Shown here in pieces: positions 39,198-48,887 of a stretch of 64,000 nt of DNA. Location: contig OV277861.1 of NCBI GenBank assembly GCA_922989275.2, positions 17,880,540 through 17,944,539 of the forward strand, read 5' to 3'. The notes beneath the pieces were generated by a model that was not told the origin of the DNA, searched no databases, and worked only from the letters and a program-made list of their open reading frames with translations. The DNA comes from Gari tellinella (taxonomy: Eukaryota > Mollusca > Bivalvia > Cardiida > Psammobiidae). Numbering within the stretch: position 1 is the stretch's first letter; each line of letters opens with the position of its first letter. The translations under genes and the position numbers were made by a program.

Positions 39198-39516
39198 TTT
39201 AACCCATTATCCCATAGCCTGTTTCTAGTTTCTAGAGGTGTAAAAAGGTGTATTTAATCCATTATCCCATAGCCTGTTTCTAATACTAGAGATAAGTTAC
39301 CACTTAAAGCAGGTTGAAAGAAAAGCAGAATGTGCCATAAGGCACATTCTGCTTTACTTTCAGCCTGCTTTAAGCTACCAGCTGCTAGAATGTAGAAACT
39401 ATTTCTAATGTTAAATATTCACAACTGTATAAATTAGAACTATTTTCTTCAGTGGAGGAATAAATTCGTAAAAAAGGCTTATTTATGAGGGAATGGATTA
39501 AGGAGTAATGGACTAA
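39198..39516. mobile_element. Internally deleted family A element hosting another A
   Basis: TTAACCCATTATCCCATAGC, CTGTTTCTAGTTTCTAGAGG and TGTAAAAAGGTGTATTTAA join the left end to the right block with hpA deleted. After the nested copy the host ends GGAGTAATGGACTAA. Confidence 0.8.
39254..39501. mobile_element. Family A MITE, intact, nested in A
   Basis: TTAATCCATTATCCCATAGC to TATGAGGGAATGGATTAA. hpA at 39303-39373, tip GTGCCATAAGGCAC. It landed in the TTTAA created by the host right block. Confidence 0.88.
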
Positions 39517-39688
39517 CCCTTTGAGCTCAGAATACATAAATTAATACTTATACATATTAATCTGCAGATACACAATTCAAGTAACACTTTTGATCCTGAT
39601 CAGACACCTTATTACTCATCATCTGATCTGGATCCAAGCTTTTTGTAAATGTCTGGAAAATCATTTTTCTCACACTCAAAGGTTTTAA
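39513..39688. mobile_element. B-like TTAA MITE, short
   Basis: CTAACCCTTTGAGCTC at the left, CTCAAAGGTTTTAA at the right. hpB at 39582-39647, worn tip (CACCTTATTACTCATCATC). 176 bp. Confidence 0.6.
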
Positions 39689-40051
39689 TCAAGTCTAGAC
39701 AATTGATATTTATGGTAAATAGGTTCATGATTTATTTATTGTGTGTGTCCTTCTCCACCAGACCTATATAACTACCATTTCTGGTGTCTGTACCTCAGGA
39801 TACAATACCAACACCCAAAGTTTTACTAGGTGTTATCTGTATGATATAAATATTATATATGTATGACTTAGGACATCCAAAATGGCTGGACATAAAGACC
39901 AATTAATGTTTCAATTTGTTCTCTTTCTCCATCATAATTGAAGCAAACAAGGTCTTCTTAAAGAACCAGGACTTTCGAAGCTATCTGATCTAGATCTACA
40001 CAGTTTTCAAATTGCGTCAGTATACACTAATAGCAAGAGAAAAGAAAATAT
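39689..40051. other. No gene; hpC half-site
   Basis: CTATCTGATCTAGATCTACA near 39980-40010 is an hpC right half. Confidence 0.4.
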
Positions 40052-40302
40052 TTAACCCTTTCCCCCATAGAAGCGCCTTTTAGCGCATTCAGTTTATTCT
40101 TGCTCTGAAGAAAATAGTTCCAATTTATACATTCATAAATATGTATTATACAAAATATTTTCTATATTCTAGCAGATGATAGCTTAAAGCAGGCTGAAAG
40201 TAAAGCAGAATGCGCTTAAAGCGCATTCTGCTTTACTTTCAACCTGTTTTAAGTGGACACCTACATTCAATACTAGAGATATGCTATGGGGGAAAGGATT
40301 AA
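40052..40302. mobile_element. Family A MITE, intact, near-twin of 33186-33436
   Basis: TTAACCCTTTCCCCCATAGA to TATGGGGGAAAGGATTAA. hpA at 40180-40255, tip GCGCTTAAAGCGC. Differs from the 33 kb copy at only scattered bases. Confidence 0.9.
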
Positions 40303-40630
40303 GCCCTCAATCCCTTATTATTAAACATTTATTTCCAAGAAATCCATTGCCATGAGTGTTACAGACTCAATGTGAACATTATGTAGCCATGCATTGTCAT
40401 CCCTTTAATTGGCCCTTAATGTGCTGAAAACCAGCATATATAATCCTTTGCAAACAGTGAAGATCCTGATCAGAGGGCTCCTTTTAGGAGCCCTCTGATC
40501 AGGGTCTACACTCTTTAAATTAAGTTAAAACTTTGTCCAAACTTAAATTTCCCTCAAAAATCAAATTAAACTACCCACTTTTCAAAATTAGGTAAAGTCC
40601 ATTTCAAAATTTCAGGATTGCAAGTCTTAA
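40299..40630. mobile_element. Possible TTAA MITE with hpC, sharing its TTAA with A
   Basis: TTAAGCCCTCAATCCC at the left and GGATTGCAAGTCTTAA at the right form a weak inverted pair. hpC at 40450-40516 is near-perfect (tip GCTCCTTTTAGGAGC). Confidence 0.5.
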
Positions 40631-40658
40631 GTTGAGAAATTCTCTTTGACATGTTCAC

Positions 40659-40876
40659 TTAACACTTTGAACGCTAGGTAATATTATCATCTGAAATACT
40701 TGTCATCTGCTTCTGTTCTAAAGTTAGATATTGTTTCTAAAATTTCTTTTCAATATAGAGTCAAGGTATCAAACAATTTGAATCCTGATGAGACGCCGAG
40801 TTACTCGGCGTCTCATCTGGATTCAAACTATTTGCAAAGGTAACTACGGTTTGGATGTTGGCTTGCAAAAAGTTAA
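40659..40876. mobile_element. Family B MITE, intact
   Basis: TTAACACTTTGAACGCTAGG to GGCTTGCAAAAAGTTAA. hpB at 40770-40835, arm CAAACAATTTGAATCCTGAT, tip GCCGAGTTACTCGGC. 218 bp. Confidence 0.85.
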
Positions 40877-41270
40877 ACAGGGGGGATAGGATTCATCTAA
40901 TTATTGTCTCCTAAATCGCCCATCTGACAGTTAGAGTAGGGTAGTCACTTGACCGAATGCTAGTCAAACCCAGTAAGTGATATATTAACCCATAATACAT
41001 AGAGGTGAAATATGAACTGTAATTCATAGAAGGGCAATATAAAACCATAATTCATGTGAGAGAAATATTAACCTCGTAACATATGGGGTGAAGAATAAGA
41101 ATGGAATACTTTATGGAAAGAATTTATGATTTTGTAACATAAAACAAGAGCCTGATTACAAGATGTCACTGGGATGAAGAATGTTTTGAAATCAATTTGT
41201 ATACAATAGAACCCTGATAAGTCAAAATTATCAATATAAATATTCAGTTGCAATTCAATAGGTCAAGCTA
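40877..41270. other. No feature; repeated phrase
   Basis: TTAACCCATAATACATAGAG, ATAAAACCATAATTCATG and ATTAACCTCGTAACATATGG hint at a degenerate unit of about 55 bp near 40986-41100. Confidence 0.4.
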
Positions 41271-41454
41271 CAGTACTGAATCTTATTAAATTAACAATTT
41301 TTGCGATTCGATGGCAATTCGCTTGCAATTCGATGGCAATTCGCTTGCGATTCAAAGTACTAACTTTACCCTCGGGTATGTTTTCTTGAATGGTGTATCT
41401 CACAACTGTTCGCAAATATGCCTTCGTTATTTTTTTCGATTCCATTTTTGTCAC
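41263..41454 (-). CDS. Small basic open frame inside TIR element M
   Basis: Sixty-three codons starting at the ATG at 41454. The translation is lysine/arginine-rich (M-E-S-K-K-I-T-K-A-Y-L-R; then R-K-R-I-A-I-E-L-Q) and ends in the inverted repeat. GC content here is higher than around it (CGATGGCAATTCG repeats). It could be a captured gene fragment or chance. It is too short for a transposase, which in Tc1/mariner elements is about 340 residues. Unrecognised. Confidence 0.22.
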   Translation of the reverse strand: MTKMESKKITKAYLRTVVRYTIQENIPEGKVSTLNRKRIAIELQANCHRIAKIVNLIRFSTVA

Positions 41455-41571
41455 AACCGCTTCGGAAAATTCGCGTAAAAAAAGTCAAACGTAGGATTTG
41501 TTTTTTGAAGCGCGCGATTCGATGGCAATTCGGTTGCGATTATCAATTTAATTTAATAAGGTTCAGTACTG
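41271..41571. mobile_element. Family M TA-flanked MITE, 301 bp
   Basis: CAGTACTGAATCTTATTAAA and the inverse of TTTAATAAGGTTCAGTACTG form a terminal repeat of about 25 bp with TA on both sides. Inside, GCAATTCGATGGCAATTCGC is tandemly repeated (41303-41355) and recurs near 41520. No hpA-hpE module. Confidence 0.85.
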
Positions 41572-41756
41572 TATCAGGGTAAAACATTATTTTTTTTAGT
41601 AAAAGCCTAAAACTTATTGGTGAATGGCAGAAAAAAGGGACACAAATGATTCTCGAGTACCACAATCAGCCAAAATTTCAAAGCCTGGCTAATCTGATGT
41701 TAATTTTTCAAAACTTGTAAAATGGTAAAAGTGGTCATGGTAAAAGTTCTAAAAAG

Positions 41757-41951
41757 TTGAACAACTAAATAAACTAATAATTATAAAACATTGAACAACT
41801 AAATAAACTAATAATTATAAAACATTGAACAACTAAATAAACTAATAATTATAAAACATTGAACAACTAAATAAACTAATAATTATAAAACATTGAACAA
41901 CTAAATAAACTAATAATTATAAAACATTGAACAACTAAATAAACAAACAAA
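41757..41951. repeat. Minisatellite, perfect 34-bp unit, 5 full copies plus a partial
   Basis: TTGAACAACTAAATAAACTA, then ATAATTATAAAACA, repeats at 41757, 41791, 41825, 41859 and 41893, with a partial unit at 41927. The five full copies are identical, so the expansion is recent. Confidence 0.97.
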
Positions 41952-42011
41952 TATTCAAGACAGATTGCTGAACCTTAAGACTTAGGATTTTTTCATCTTT
42001 TCAGTACAAAG

Positions 42012-42050
42012 TCAATTCAAACTTCAAACAGTTTTGATCCTGATCTGATA
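42012..42050. repeat. hpB half-site
   Basis: ACTTCAAACAGTTTTGATCC continues into TGATCTGATATT. No partner arm. Confidence 0.5.
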
Positions 42051-42160
42051 TTAGATAACTAATAATTTGATAATGACACAAGCTGTTCATATCCTAACTT
42101 TAGTAAACCCCCTCTTTAACGCCGACTCAAATTAATATGGTGATTGTTTAAAACTCGGTG

Positions 42161-42247
42161 CCTGCTTAATGCAGGACAAAAGTAATGCAGAAAAAAAAAA
42201 ATCATTCAGGAATTTTCTGCATTATTTTTGTCCTGCATTTAGCAGTC
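42161..42247. repeat. hpE hairpin with an A-run in the tip
   Basis: CCTGCTTAATGCAGGACAAA pairs with TTTGTCCTGCATTTAGCAG. GAAAGCTCC is replaced by an 11-A run. Confidence 0.75.
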
Positions 42248-42260
42248 AACTGCTTTTAAT

Positions 42261-42478
42261 TTAACCCTTTATTTCATAGTCTGTTTGTAGTTTTGAAGAC
42301 AGCAGGTTGAAAGTAAAGCAGAATGGGCCTTTAAGGCGCATTATGCTTTTCTTTCAGCCAGCTTTAAGCTACCATCCACTAGAATGCAGTACGTGAATAT
42401 ATAAATTGGGACTATATTCTTCAGTGGAGGAAATAAATCAAATGCATAAAACTGAGTATCTGTGGAGTAAAGGGTTAA
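42261..42478. mobile_element. Family A MITE, shortened
   Basis: TTAACCCTTTATTTCATAGT to CTGTGGAGTAAAGGGTTAA, 218 bp. The hpA (42300-42367) is missing the CTTAAAG base on the left and has mismatches at the tip. Confidence 0.82.
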
Positions 42479-42839
42479 ATATTCGTATGCATTTTTGCTT
42501 GTATGTCGCTAAAAAGAGAGGGAGTGCAGTACATTGCCAACACAGTTGTCAACTACTATGCATTTGCGTCATTCCAATCTTACTTTCTAATATTAGGGTA
42601 TCAAATTGTTCGGCCATATGTTGCTATTGTAACATACCAGTATCATGGGGGTCTCAATAATTCAAAATATTTAACAAGGACAAGCCCTGTCAATATCAAT
42701 TGGTGATTCAACAATCTTTGTATTGTCTTGCATTGAATTGACTGAATTCAGTTTGACAAAGGAAAATTCTGTTAGGCTGCATTTTAGCATTTATCTATTA
42801 CTGCATTTCTGATTTAATTATTCAATAGTTTATATAATC
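42479..42839. other. Unique-looking gap; weak open frame
   Basis: A plus-strand frame (42503-42706, about 67 codons) with a hydrophobic aromatic segment lies here. No domain, splice site or codon signal supports it. Confidence 0.3.
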
Positions 42840-43045
42840 TTAACCCTTAGCCCGCCAAATAAATTGTCGTCTGCTATATTTCTCGTCTGCTTCAAGTTTC
42901 AAAGTGCTTCAAAGTTGCTCAAAATTGCTGAAAATGTTGTCCGAGTGTCAAACAGCTTGGATCCGGATGAGTAACTCGGCGTCTCATTCGGATCCAAGCT
43001 GTTTGCATATGGAGCTTTAGTCGTGAGTGGCAGGCTAAGGGTTAA
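42840..43045. mobile_element. Family B2 MITE, tip deletion
   Basis: TTAACCCTTAGCCCGCCAAA to GGCAGGCTAAGGGTTAA. The hairpin (42950-43008) has lost AGACGCC from the left arm. TTAA at both ends. Confidence 0.88.
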
Positions 43046-43096
43046 TACAGTACAAAAGTAATTCGGAAAGCTTTTCACCATTTTTAGTACTGTATT
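43042..43096. repeat. hpE remnant abutting B2
   Basis: TTAATACAGTACAAAAGTAA with GAAAGCTTTTCACC and TAGTACTGTATTAAAA. It starts exactly at the B2 right TTAA, consistent with insertion at the hpE base. Confidence 0.6.
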
Positions 43097-43227
43097 AAAA
43101 CTTTCCTTCTTCGCCAAAAGTGTTTAATTCTGCAGGAATAGCAGAAAGCCCCAACAGGTTCAGCTTTCAGCTTGATTTTCATCTTTCTATGAAGCTGCCA
43201 TATTAGCTAGTCTCTAGTTCTTTATTC

Positions 43228-43345
43228 TATCAGATGATAACATAAAGCAGGCTGAAAGTAAAGCAGAATGCACCGACAAGTTTTAAGTGGTCACCAGACA
43301 CAAGCTATGAATTTCTAATGAGTAGTCATTACATAAGGTTTAGTG
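43228..43345. repeat. Truncated hpA followed by a D scrap
   Basis: CATAAAGCAGGCTGAAAGTA to ATGCACCGACAAGTTTTAAG (right arm mostly deleted). Then TTTCTAATGAGTAGTCATTA is an hpD right arm. Confidence 0.55.
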
Positions 43346-43796
43346 GAATATTTACAATGAGAAATTATCCTCCCTTCATGTAGAGCTAATGCATCAAATA
43401 GTACACAAACTTCCTTCTAGAGATAAACCTTGAAACACTTGAAAATAAATCAAAAACTCTTTTTCTTTGAAAATTGAAAAACATGATTTATGTAAACAAA
43501 TTTGCAGACAAAATCTATTGCCGCAATACACAATTTTGACATTTAAATTTAAAAAGTATAGTTAAACAAGTGAAAGAAATTATAAAGCAGCAAAAAACGA
43601 CCAACCGTATAACATTTATAATCCATCAAAATGCACATTAAAGTCGATTTAAATCAACCAGAAATAACTAAAGTCTTTCCTAAACCATTTATCCTTCATC
43701 ACTATAAGCAGAAATTTGTCTACAATGATTTTAGTCTGAATCAATATCGGACCACGCTTTTTATTGCAAAATTTCAAAAATATCATCTCTGTGTCA
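43346..43796. other. No feature recognised
   Basis: AT-rich spacer, hairpin-free. Confidence 0.35.
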
Positions 43797-43862
43797 TACA
43801 GTTTGGATCCTGATGAGACACCGAGTAACTCGGCGTCTCATCAGGATCCAAACTGTTTGCAA
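43797..43862. repeat. hpB hairpin, perfect
   Basis: ATACAGTTTGGATCCTGATG pairs with CATCAGGATCCAAACTGTTT. Tip ACCGAGTAACTCGGC. Element ends not found. Confidence 0.82.
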
Positions 43863-44390
43863 ATATTTACACAAAGTCGTCCGTGAAGTGCTAAAGTCTA
43901 CAGCATACAAATTCATGGACTCAAATCTACATAGATACTTCAGGGCCGTCAAAATTTCCAGCAGAAAAGCAAAAGAGATATATCTACAGTAAATTATCTC
44001 TTTCTAAAACAAATATATTATTCTGCAGCAAATGCCTTTACCCGAGGAAGCAGATACTTTATCAAATCACATGCAATAACCCATCCCCAATTTCTACAAT
44101 GAACTTTTCCCAAACAGAACACAAGGCCAGTCCATTTGCATGGAAATGTTGCGGAAGCATAGAATGGTAAATATCTATGGTAATTTTGTCCGAATCTAAT
44201 CTATTGCAGTCAACCTCAGCGATGCATGCAGAAATTGAACAAATCTTTTTCCAAATATGTTTGAACGTTTGAATGGTTAACCCTGTTGATATCTATTAAG
44301 AAATGTTTAAACATTAGAACGGGAGATGCAATCTGTCAGATAAATTAATGTCAAACCATTCTAGCGTAGAAAAGCAATATTGAAGACTTT
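43863..44390. other. No gene; possible TTAA-element left end
   Basis: TTAACCCTGTTGATATC at 44277 may start the element that carries the next hpB. Confidence 0.4.
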
Positions 44391-44457
44391 GTCAAATAGT
44401 TTTGATCCAGATCAGGCCCAACAATTGTGGGGCCTGATCTGGATCCCAACTATTTGT
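44391..44457. repeat. hpB variant with a GGCCC tip
   Basis: CAAATAGTTTTGATCCAGAT pairs with ATCTGGATCCCAACTATTTG. The tip AGGCCCAACAATTGTGGGGCC is a subtype shared with 22175 and 49204. Confidence 0.75.
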
Positions 44458-44626
44458 CATTCTGTTTACGTTGCATTTCTGAAATTCAAAATTAAGAAAT
44501 TGAGTTGATTTTTTATGAGATCTTCAGACAATATTTTGAGCTGAATGTTTTATTCAGAATCCGAAGGACTAAACATTAGAATCAGAAAGGAGTCCATCAG
44601 ATAATTCTTTTAAATTGATGTGATGG
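44458..44626. other. Short spacer
   Basis: Nothing recognised. Confidence 0.3.
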
Positions 44627-44634
44627 GTGTACTC

Positions 44635-44824
44635 AGGCTCCAGATACAAGGGAGAAAGCTGAACAAATCAAATATTTTCTCACTTATTTCAGCACCAAAT
44701 CCTATGGAGTTACTACTCATTAGAATCGTCTCACAGAGACGATTCTAATGAGTAGTGACACAATAGGGTTTGATGCTGAAATAAAGATTTTAACTTTTGA
44801 AATACTCCCTTTATCTGGAGCTCT
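44635..44824. mobile_element. Family D MITE with 8-bp duplication GTGTACTC
   Basis: AGGCTCCAGATACAAGGGAG to CTTTATCTGGAGCTCT, flanked by GTGTACTC at 44627-44634 and 44825-44832. hpD near 44698-44771, tip GTCTCACAGAGAC. Confidence 0.92.
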
Positions 44825-44919
44825 GTGTACTCTACAAGAAATGCTTTTCAAGTACAGCCACACTTCTGATAATTTGTATTAAGAAGGAAACAGAAATAAA
44901 AGTAGAGATCTCAAGGCTA

Positions 44920-45135
44920 CTGCTTGTTGCAGGATGAAAGTGATTTAGAAAGCTCCTATAGGAGCTTTCTGAATTACTTCAATTCTGCATTCAGCCTTAA
45001 GCTACCATTAGTAGAATATAACAAATATTTCTTAGGATGCATATTCATGACTGTATAAAGTGGAACTATTTTCTTCAGTGAAGGAATAAATTAAATGCGT
45101 TAAAATGGGAATCTTATATTGGAGTAATGGGTTAA
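44920..45135. mobile_element. Chimera: hpE hairpin fused to a family A right block
   Basis: The hpE (44920-44993, tip GCTCCTATAGGAGC) ends CATTCAGCC and passes directly into TTAAGCTACCATTAGTAGAA, the sequence that normally follows hpA, and on to GGAGTAATGGGTTAA. Confidence 0.7.
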
Positions 45136-45323
45136 TCGTATAGTTGCTGAATGTGGGTATGACTGTTGTAGTCCCTGGTTGCGTTCGGGCAGACTATAGT
45201 GTTTTGTGATGATAATTTCAATACAATGATACATTGTTTGGGCCACTTTCTCATGTTACATCATTTAAAATTACAGCTCATGCAGGTAAGCCACTGAAGT
45301 AGCATGGTTATCTTTGTAGACCG

Positions 45324-45408
45324 GTGACTGCTTCATGTAGCATGAAAATAATGCAGAAAGCTCCAATGAGAGCTTTCTGAATTATTTTTATCCTGCATTA
45401 AGCAACGA
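45324..45408. repeat. hpE hairpin
   Basis: GGTGACTGCTTCATGTAGCA pairs with TTATCCTGCATTAAGCAACG. Tip GCTCCAATGAGAGC. Confidence 0.7.
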
Positions 45409-46195
45409 CCATGTTAAAGACTATATCATGTATCTTCTTTAGAATGGTTGTTTAATACAACACTAAAATTAATATATTCCTCAATTTGCAGACTGGGGTA
45501 TCATAAGTTTACTACCGCAAAACATTAACACAAATTTCTAGGTACATCTTTTTATATTATAGGTTATATTTGTTTGAAAGTTTGAATCATCTCAATAAAT
45601 ATAAGAGTACAGGTTTCCAGATTAGAAATGTTAAACTCAAATATTGCAAACTAAATAATATTATCATATGCAGAGGGTAAAATATTGAAAATAATAATTA
45701 TGTGGTTGACACTCACTCAAATCTGGAGTCCAGAATATGTCTCAAATAAACCCTTGTTGTTAAAATATTTATTACAAGTCTCTTGATAGTACAATTCTAA
45801 TAAGTAGTCATAACATAGCATTTGATGGAGACGTTAGGATTTTCATATTTGAAATTCTTCTGTTATGTTGACTTATAATGTATTTAATCTCTGTAATCCT
45901 TATCTTGCTTGACAGCAATTGATGGGTGTTTGCAAACAGTTGGAATCGAGATCATACACTCAGAGTAAGATTTAAACAATTAGGCATTCATATTCATAAG
46001 TGCATTCAGTTGTGGGGAAAAAGATGAAATTCAATTGAAATTAGACTTTTTGCAATATATGAGTGCTTTGCAAATGTCATATTTGAAGCAGATTCTAATT
46101 ACTGCAGAATAAGGGGAAACTATTTGAAATTATATAAATCCTTCAGAATTGTTGTCTGTCCAAAACATTCCATGAAAGTTCTGTTTAATGTTTTG
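45409..46195. other. Worn D remnant and hpB half-site only
   Basis: AGGTTTCCAGATTAGAAATG (45612) and ACAATTCTAATAAGTAGTCA (45790) are D-like pieces. GTTTGCAAACAGTTGGAATC (45937) is an hpB half. No gene. Confidence 0.45.
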
Positions 46196-46268
46196 ACAAA
46201 TTGGTTTTGATTTTGATCAGACAACTATAGTCTGTTGGTGTCTTATCTGAATCTAAACCATTTAAAAA
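46196..46268. repeat. hpB hairpin, old
   Basis: GACAAATTGGTTTTGATTTT pairs loosely with TTATCTGAATCTAAACCATT. Tip ACAACTATAGTCTGTTGGTGT. Confidence 0.5.
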
Positions 46269-46509
46269 TGTCGGGTATGTACAATGTTGCTCATACAGCT
46301 AAAACAATTGCGAATTAATATATAGTTATGTCACCACATGTTATCTGGTTACAAACTAATAACATTGCTTCATTTTTCTTCTTTAGTTTCTTTAATGTCT
46401 TTCTAAAAAGTCTTAACCCTAACAATTCTGAACGTTGACAAAAGATCACTTCCAATTTTAGCGATGATTAATTTCTGTTGGCAGCGACTTCAGAGGTATT
46501 TACAAGTTT
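46269..46509. other. No gene; possible TTAA-element left end
   Basis: TTAACCCTAACAATTCTGAA near 46412 may belong to the next hpC element. Confidence 0.35.
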
Positions 46510-46581
46510 TACAAACAGTGCAGAACAAGAACAGAGGGCTCCATTAAGATCTCTATGATATGGGCCCACACTAGCTGTTTG
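46510..46581. repeat. hpC hairpin, worn
   Basis: ACAAACAGTGCAGAACAAGA with GATATGGGCCCACACTAGCT. Several arm mismatches. Confidence 0.55.
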
Positions 46582-46641
46582 TATATAATATGTTAAAAAC
46601 CATCCACTGACAATGTTTAACGGTCTTCATGATATTAGTAC

Positions 46642-46855
46642 TTAACCCTTAGCCCGCCAAATAAATTGTCGTCTGCTATATTTCTCGTCTGCTTCAAGTT
46701 TCAAACTGCTTTAAAGTTGCTCAAAATTGCTGAAAATGTTGTTTGAGTGTCAAACAGCTTGGATCCGGATGAGACGCCGAGTTACTCGGCGTCTCATCCG
46801 GATCCAAGCTGTTTGCATATGGAGCTATAGTCGTGAGTGGCAGGCTAAGGGTTAA
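46642..46855. mobile_element. Family B2 MITE, intact reference copy
   Basis: TTAACCCTTAGCCCGCCAAA and GGCAGGCTAAGGGTTAA, 214 bp, TTAA on both sides. hpB at 46750-46815 is a perfect palindrome: arms CAAACAGCTTGGATCCGGAT, tip GCCGAGTTACTCGGC. Nearly identical over its whole length to 52929-53142. Confidence 0.93.
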
Positions 46856-47095
46856 TTGGTATAATGTTGAGAGGTATTTGAGTTATTCTAATCAATAATT
46901 ATCTACCATTAATAATCGCTTATCTCTTCCTTTTCTCAAAATAAACCAACATTCGTTTCTTACAAAATAAAATTATGATAAATCTACCAATATCCAAAAC
47001 CTACAAAACGCAATTAACTCCTTAAACACTGAATAAATGTTGTCTTCTTCAATACTGTTGTCTGCTGGAATTCTAAACTTGACCTGCTCCAGATC
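46856..47095. other. Spacer without features
   Basis: Nothing recognised. Confidence 0.3.
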
Positions 47096-47274
47096 CGGGG
47101 CTCCACTGATAAGAGGGAATAAACTGAACAAATCCAACAGTTTCTCACTCATTTCAGCACCAAATCCTATGGTGGTACTACTCATTAGAATTGTCTCGAA
47201 GAGACGATTCTAATGAGTAGTGACACCATAGGGTTTAATACAGAAGTAAAGATTTTAACTTTTGAAATACTCAG
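47096..47274. mobile_element. Family D MITE, right end lost
   Basis: GGGGCTCCACTGATAAGAGG at the left. hpD at 47161-47236, tip GTCTCGAAGAGAC. The right side ends at GAAATACTC without CTTATCTGGAGC. Confidence 0.75.
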
Positions 47275-47306
47275 AAATCCCCCATGCAGAAATTATGACA
47301 AATTGT

Positions 47307-47490
47307 TGTGTAAAGCATTCTCAAAGAGAATTCTGCTTTACTTTTAGCCTGCTTTAAGCTACAGTCTGTTTGGATAGACAGTATATTCCTGATGGTGCAT
47401 ATTCATAACTGTATAAAGTGAAACTATTTTCTTTTGAGGAGAAACTATTATTAAAGGCATAAAATGTGTATCAATGAGGTAATGGGTTAA
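47307..47490. mobile_element. Family A MITE, left half lost
   Basis: Begins inside hpA (GTAAAGCATTCTCAAAGAGA) and ends ATGAGGTAATGGGTTAA. Confidence 0.7.
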
Positions 47491-47743
47491 AAATACTTAA
47501 GTTCAAAAGCCAGTTATTCATGACCAATCCCTTTTATTTCCAGACCATAAACGTCCATGTGTATCTGTTATAATACGAGAAACTTATTGTAACTTTCCAA
47601 AAGTTAATTGACACACTCAATGCCAAAGTAATTACCTTAAACATGCGATTATGACAATCTTAGCATACAAATAGCTACCCCTCTGATACACAATATCTCA
47701 TGATAGTATCTAATAGGCACATTATATACATTAGATCGCAATA
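47491..47743. other. Spacer without features
   Basis: Nothing recognised. Confidence 0.3.
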
Positions 47744-47941
47744 CAGTGACCACTCAATTTAAGACTAAATAATAGTCTTGTATTTAAATGTCAAGCTTAA
47801 TGCAGGACAAAAGTAATGCAGAAAGCTCCTTAAGGAGCTTTCTGCATTACTTTTATCCTGCATTCAGCAGTAATTTATCTTAATAGATTGCTATACTTCC
47901 TTATTCAGTGTTATAGTTGTAACTGTGTTTAGGTTTCACTG
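47744..47941. mobile_element. TA-flanked MITE with hpE (E-prime ends)
   Basis: CAGTGACCACTCAATTTAAG at the left after TA, GGTTTCACTG at the right before TA. Only the outer 6-8 bases are inverted. hpE at 47794-47873 is perfect at the tip (GCTCCTTAAGGAGC). 198 bp. Confidence 0.7.
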
Positions 47942-48235
47942 TATTTGGTATGGTCACAGAATGTTAGGTTAAAGCGGTGTTTTCCTGACATGGTCCGAGT
48001 CAGTAAAAGGTCACATCGACCAGCGAGACAATTTCTGTAATTAATTTCCCTGTTTTCTGCTGACCGGTTCTGCCCCTTGTGGGACTGTAAAGCACATGAA
48101 GCAGTTGACAGTAAAGATGACAGCCATAACATATCATAGACTAAATATGTCTGTATGTATTATATATGTGACATGTCATTATTTTGTTCAACAATCAAAT
48201 AATCTTTCATTTTTGCTTCTCTTAGGTAGATGGAC
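47942..48235. other. Moderately GC-rich gap without a supported gene
   Basis: The minus strand has a 67-codon frame (47929-48132) with serines and basic residues, but no recognisable domain. Confidence 0.3.
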
Positions 48236-48318
48236 GTTTTAATGCAAGCTAGATAAATGTAATGCAGAAAGCTTCTTTTAGAGCTTTCTACATTATTTTT
48301 GTTGGCAATAAGCAGCTA
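48236..48318. repeat. hpE hairpin, worn
   Basis: TTTTAATGCAAGCTAGATAA with TTATTTTTGTTGGCAATAAG. Tip GCTTCTTTTAGAGC. Confidence 0.6.
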
Positions 48319-48406
48319 CCAACATTTTAAGATTTCAAAATTTTATGTACCGGTAATCCTTAATTGCTAAAATGAGGTGGCACAGTAACTACTTTATATC
48401 ATACAT

Positions 48407-48525
48407 ACAGTAAAGGTCCTTGCTATATAATGACCAGATGCCTGCTTATAAAGCAATTTGAAAATAAAGCAGAATGCTCCTACAGGAACTTTCTGCTTTA
48501 CTTTCATTCTGCCTTAAGCAGTAAC
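48407..48525. mobile_element. Family E MITE, right end not found
   Basis: CAGTAAAGGTCCTTGCTATA resembles the E left end. hpE-like hairpin at 48438-48525 (GAATGCTCCTACAGGAAC). Confidence 0.6.
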
Positions 48526-48635
48526 CTGTCTCTAAAAACATCATTGAGTGGTCACATCATCAAGACAGCACTATACCGATACTGTCATTCACAGCAACAT
48601 GAAACTTGTGTTCAACACCATCAACTAGTCTTCTT
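48526..48635. other. Short spacer
   Basis: GAGTGGTCACATCATCAAGA may be worn E right sequence. Confidence 0.3.
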
Positions 48636-48887
48636 TTAACCCTTTACCCAATAACCCGTATATAATATTAAATACAGGTGAACACTTAAAGCAGGCTTAA
48701 AGTAAAGCAGAATGTGCCTTAAGGCACATTCTGCTTTACTTTCAGCCTGCTTTAAACAACCATCTACTAGGCTACATAAAATATTTGTTATGGTAATTGT
48801 TCATGAGGGTATAAACTGGAACAATTTTCTTCAGCGGAGGAATAAATTAGATGCGCTAAAAGTCGCTTCTATGGGGTAAAGGGTTAA
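48636..48887. mobile_element. Family A MITE, intact
   Basis: TTAACCCTTTACCCAATAAC to CTATGGGGTAAAGGGTTAA, 252 bp. hpA at 48684-48755, tip GTGCCTTAAGGCAC. Confidence 0.9.
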
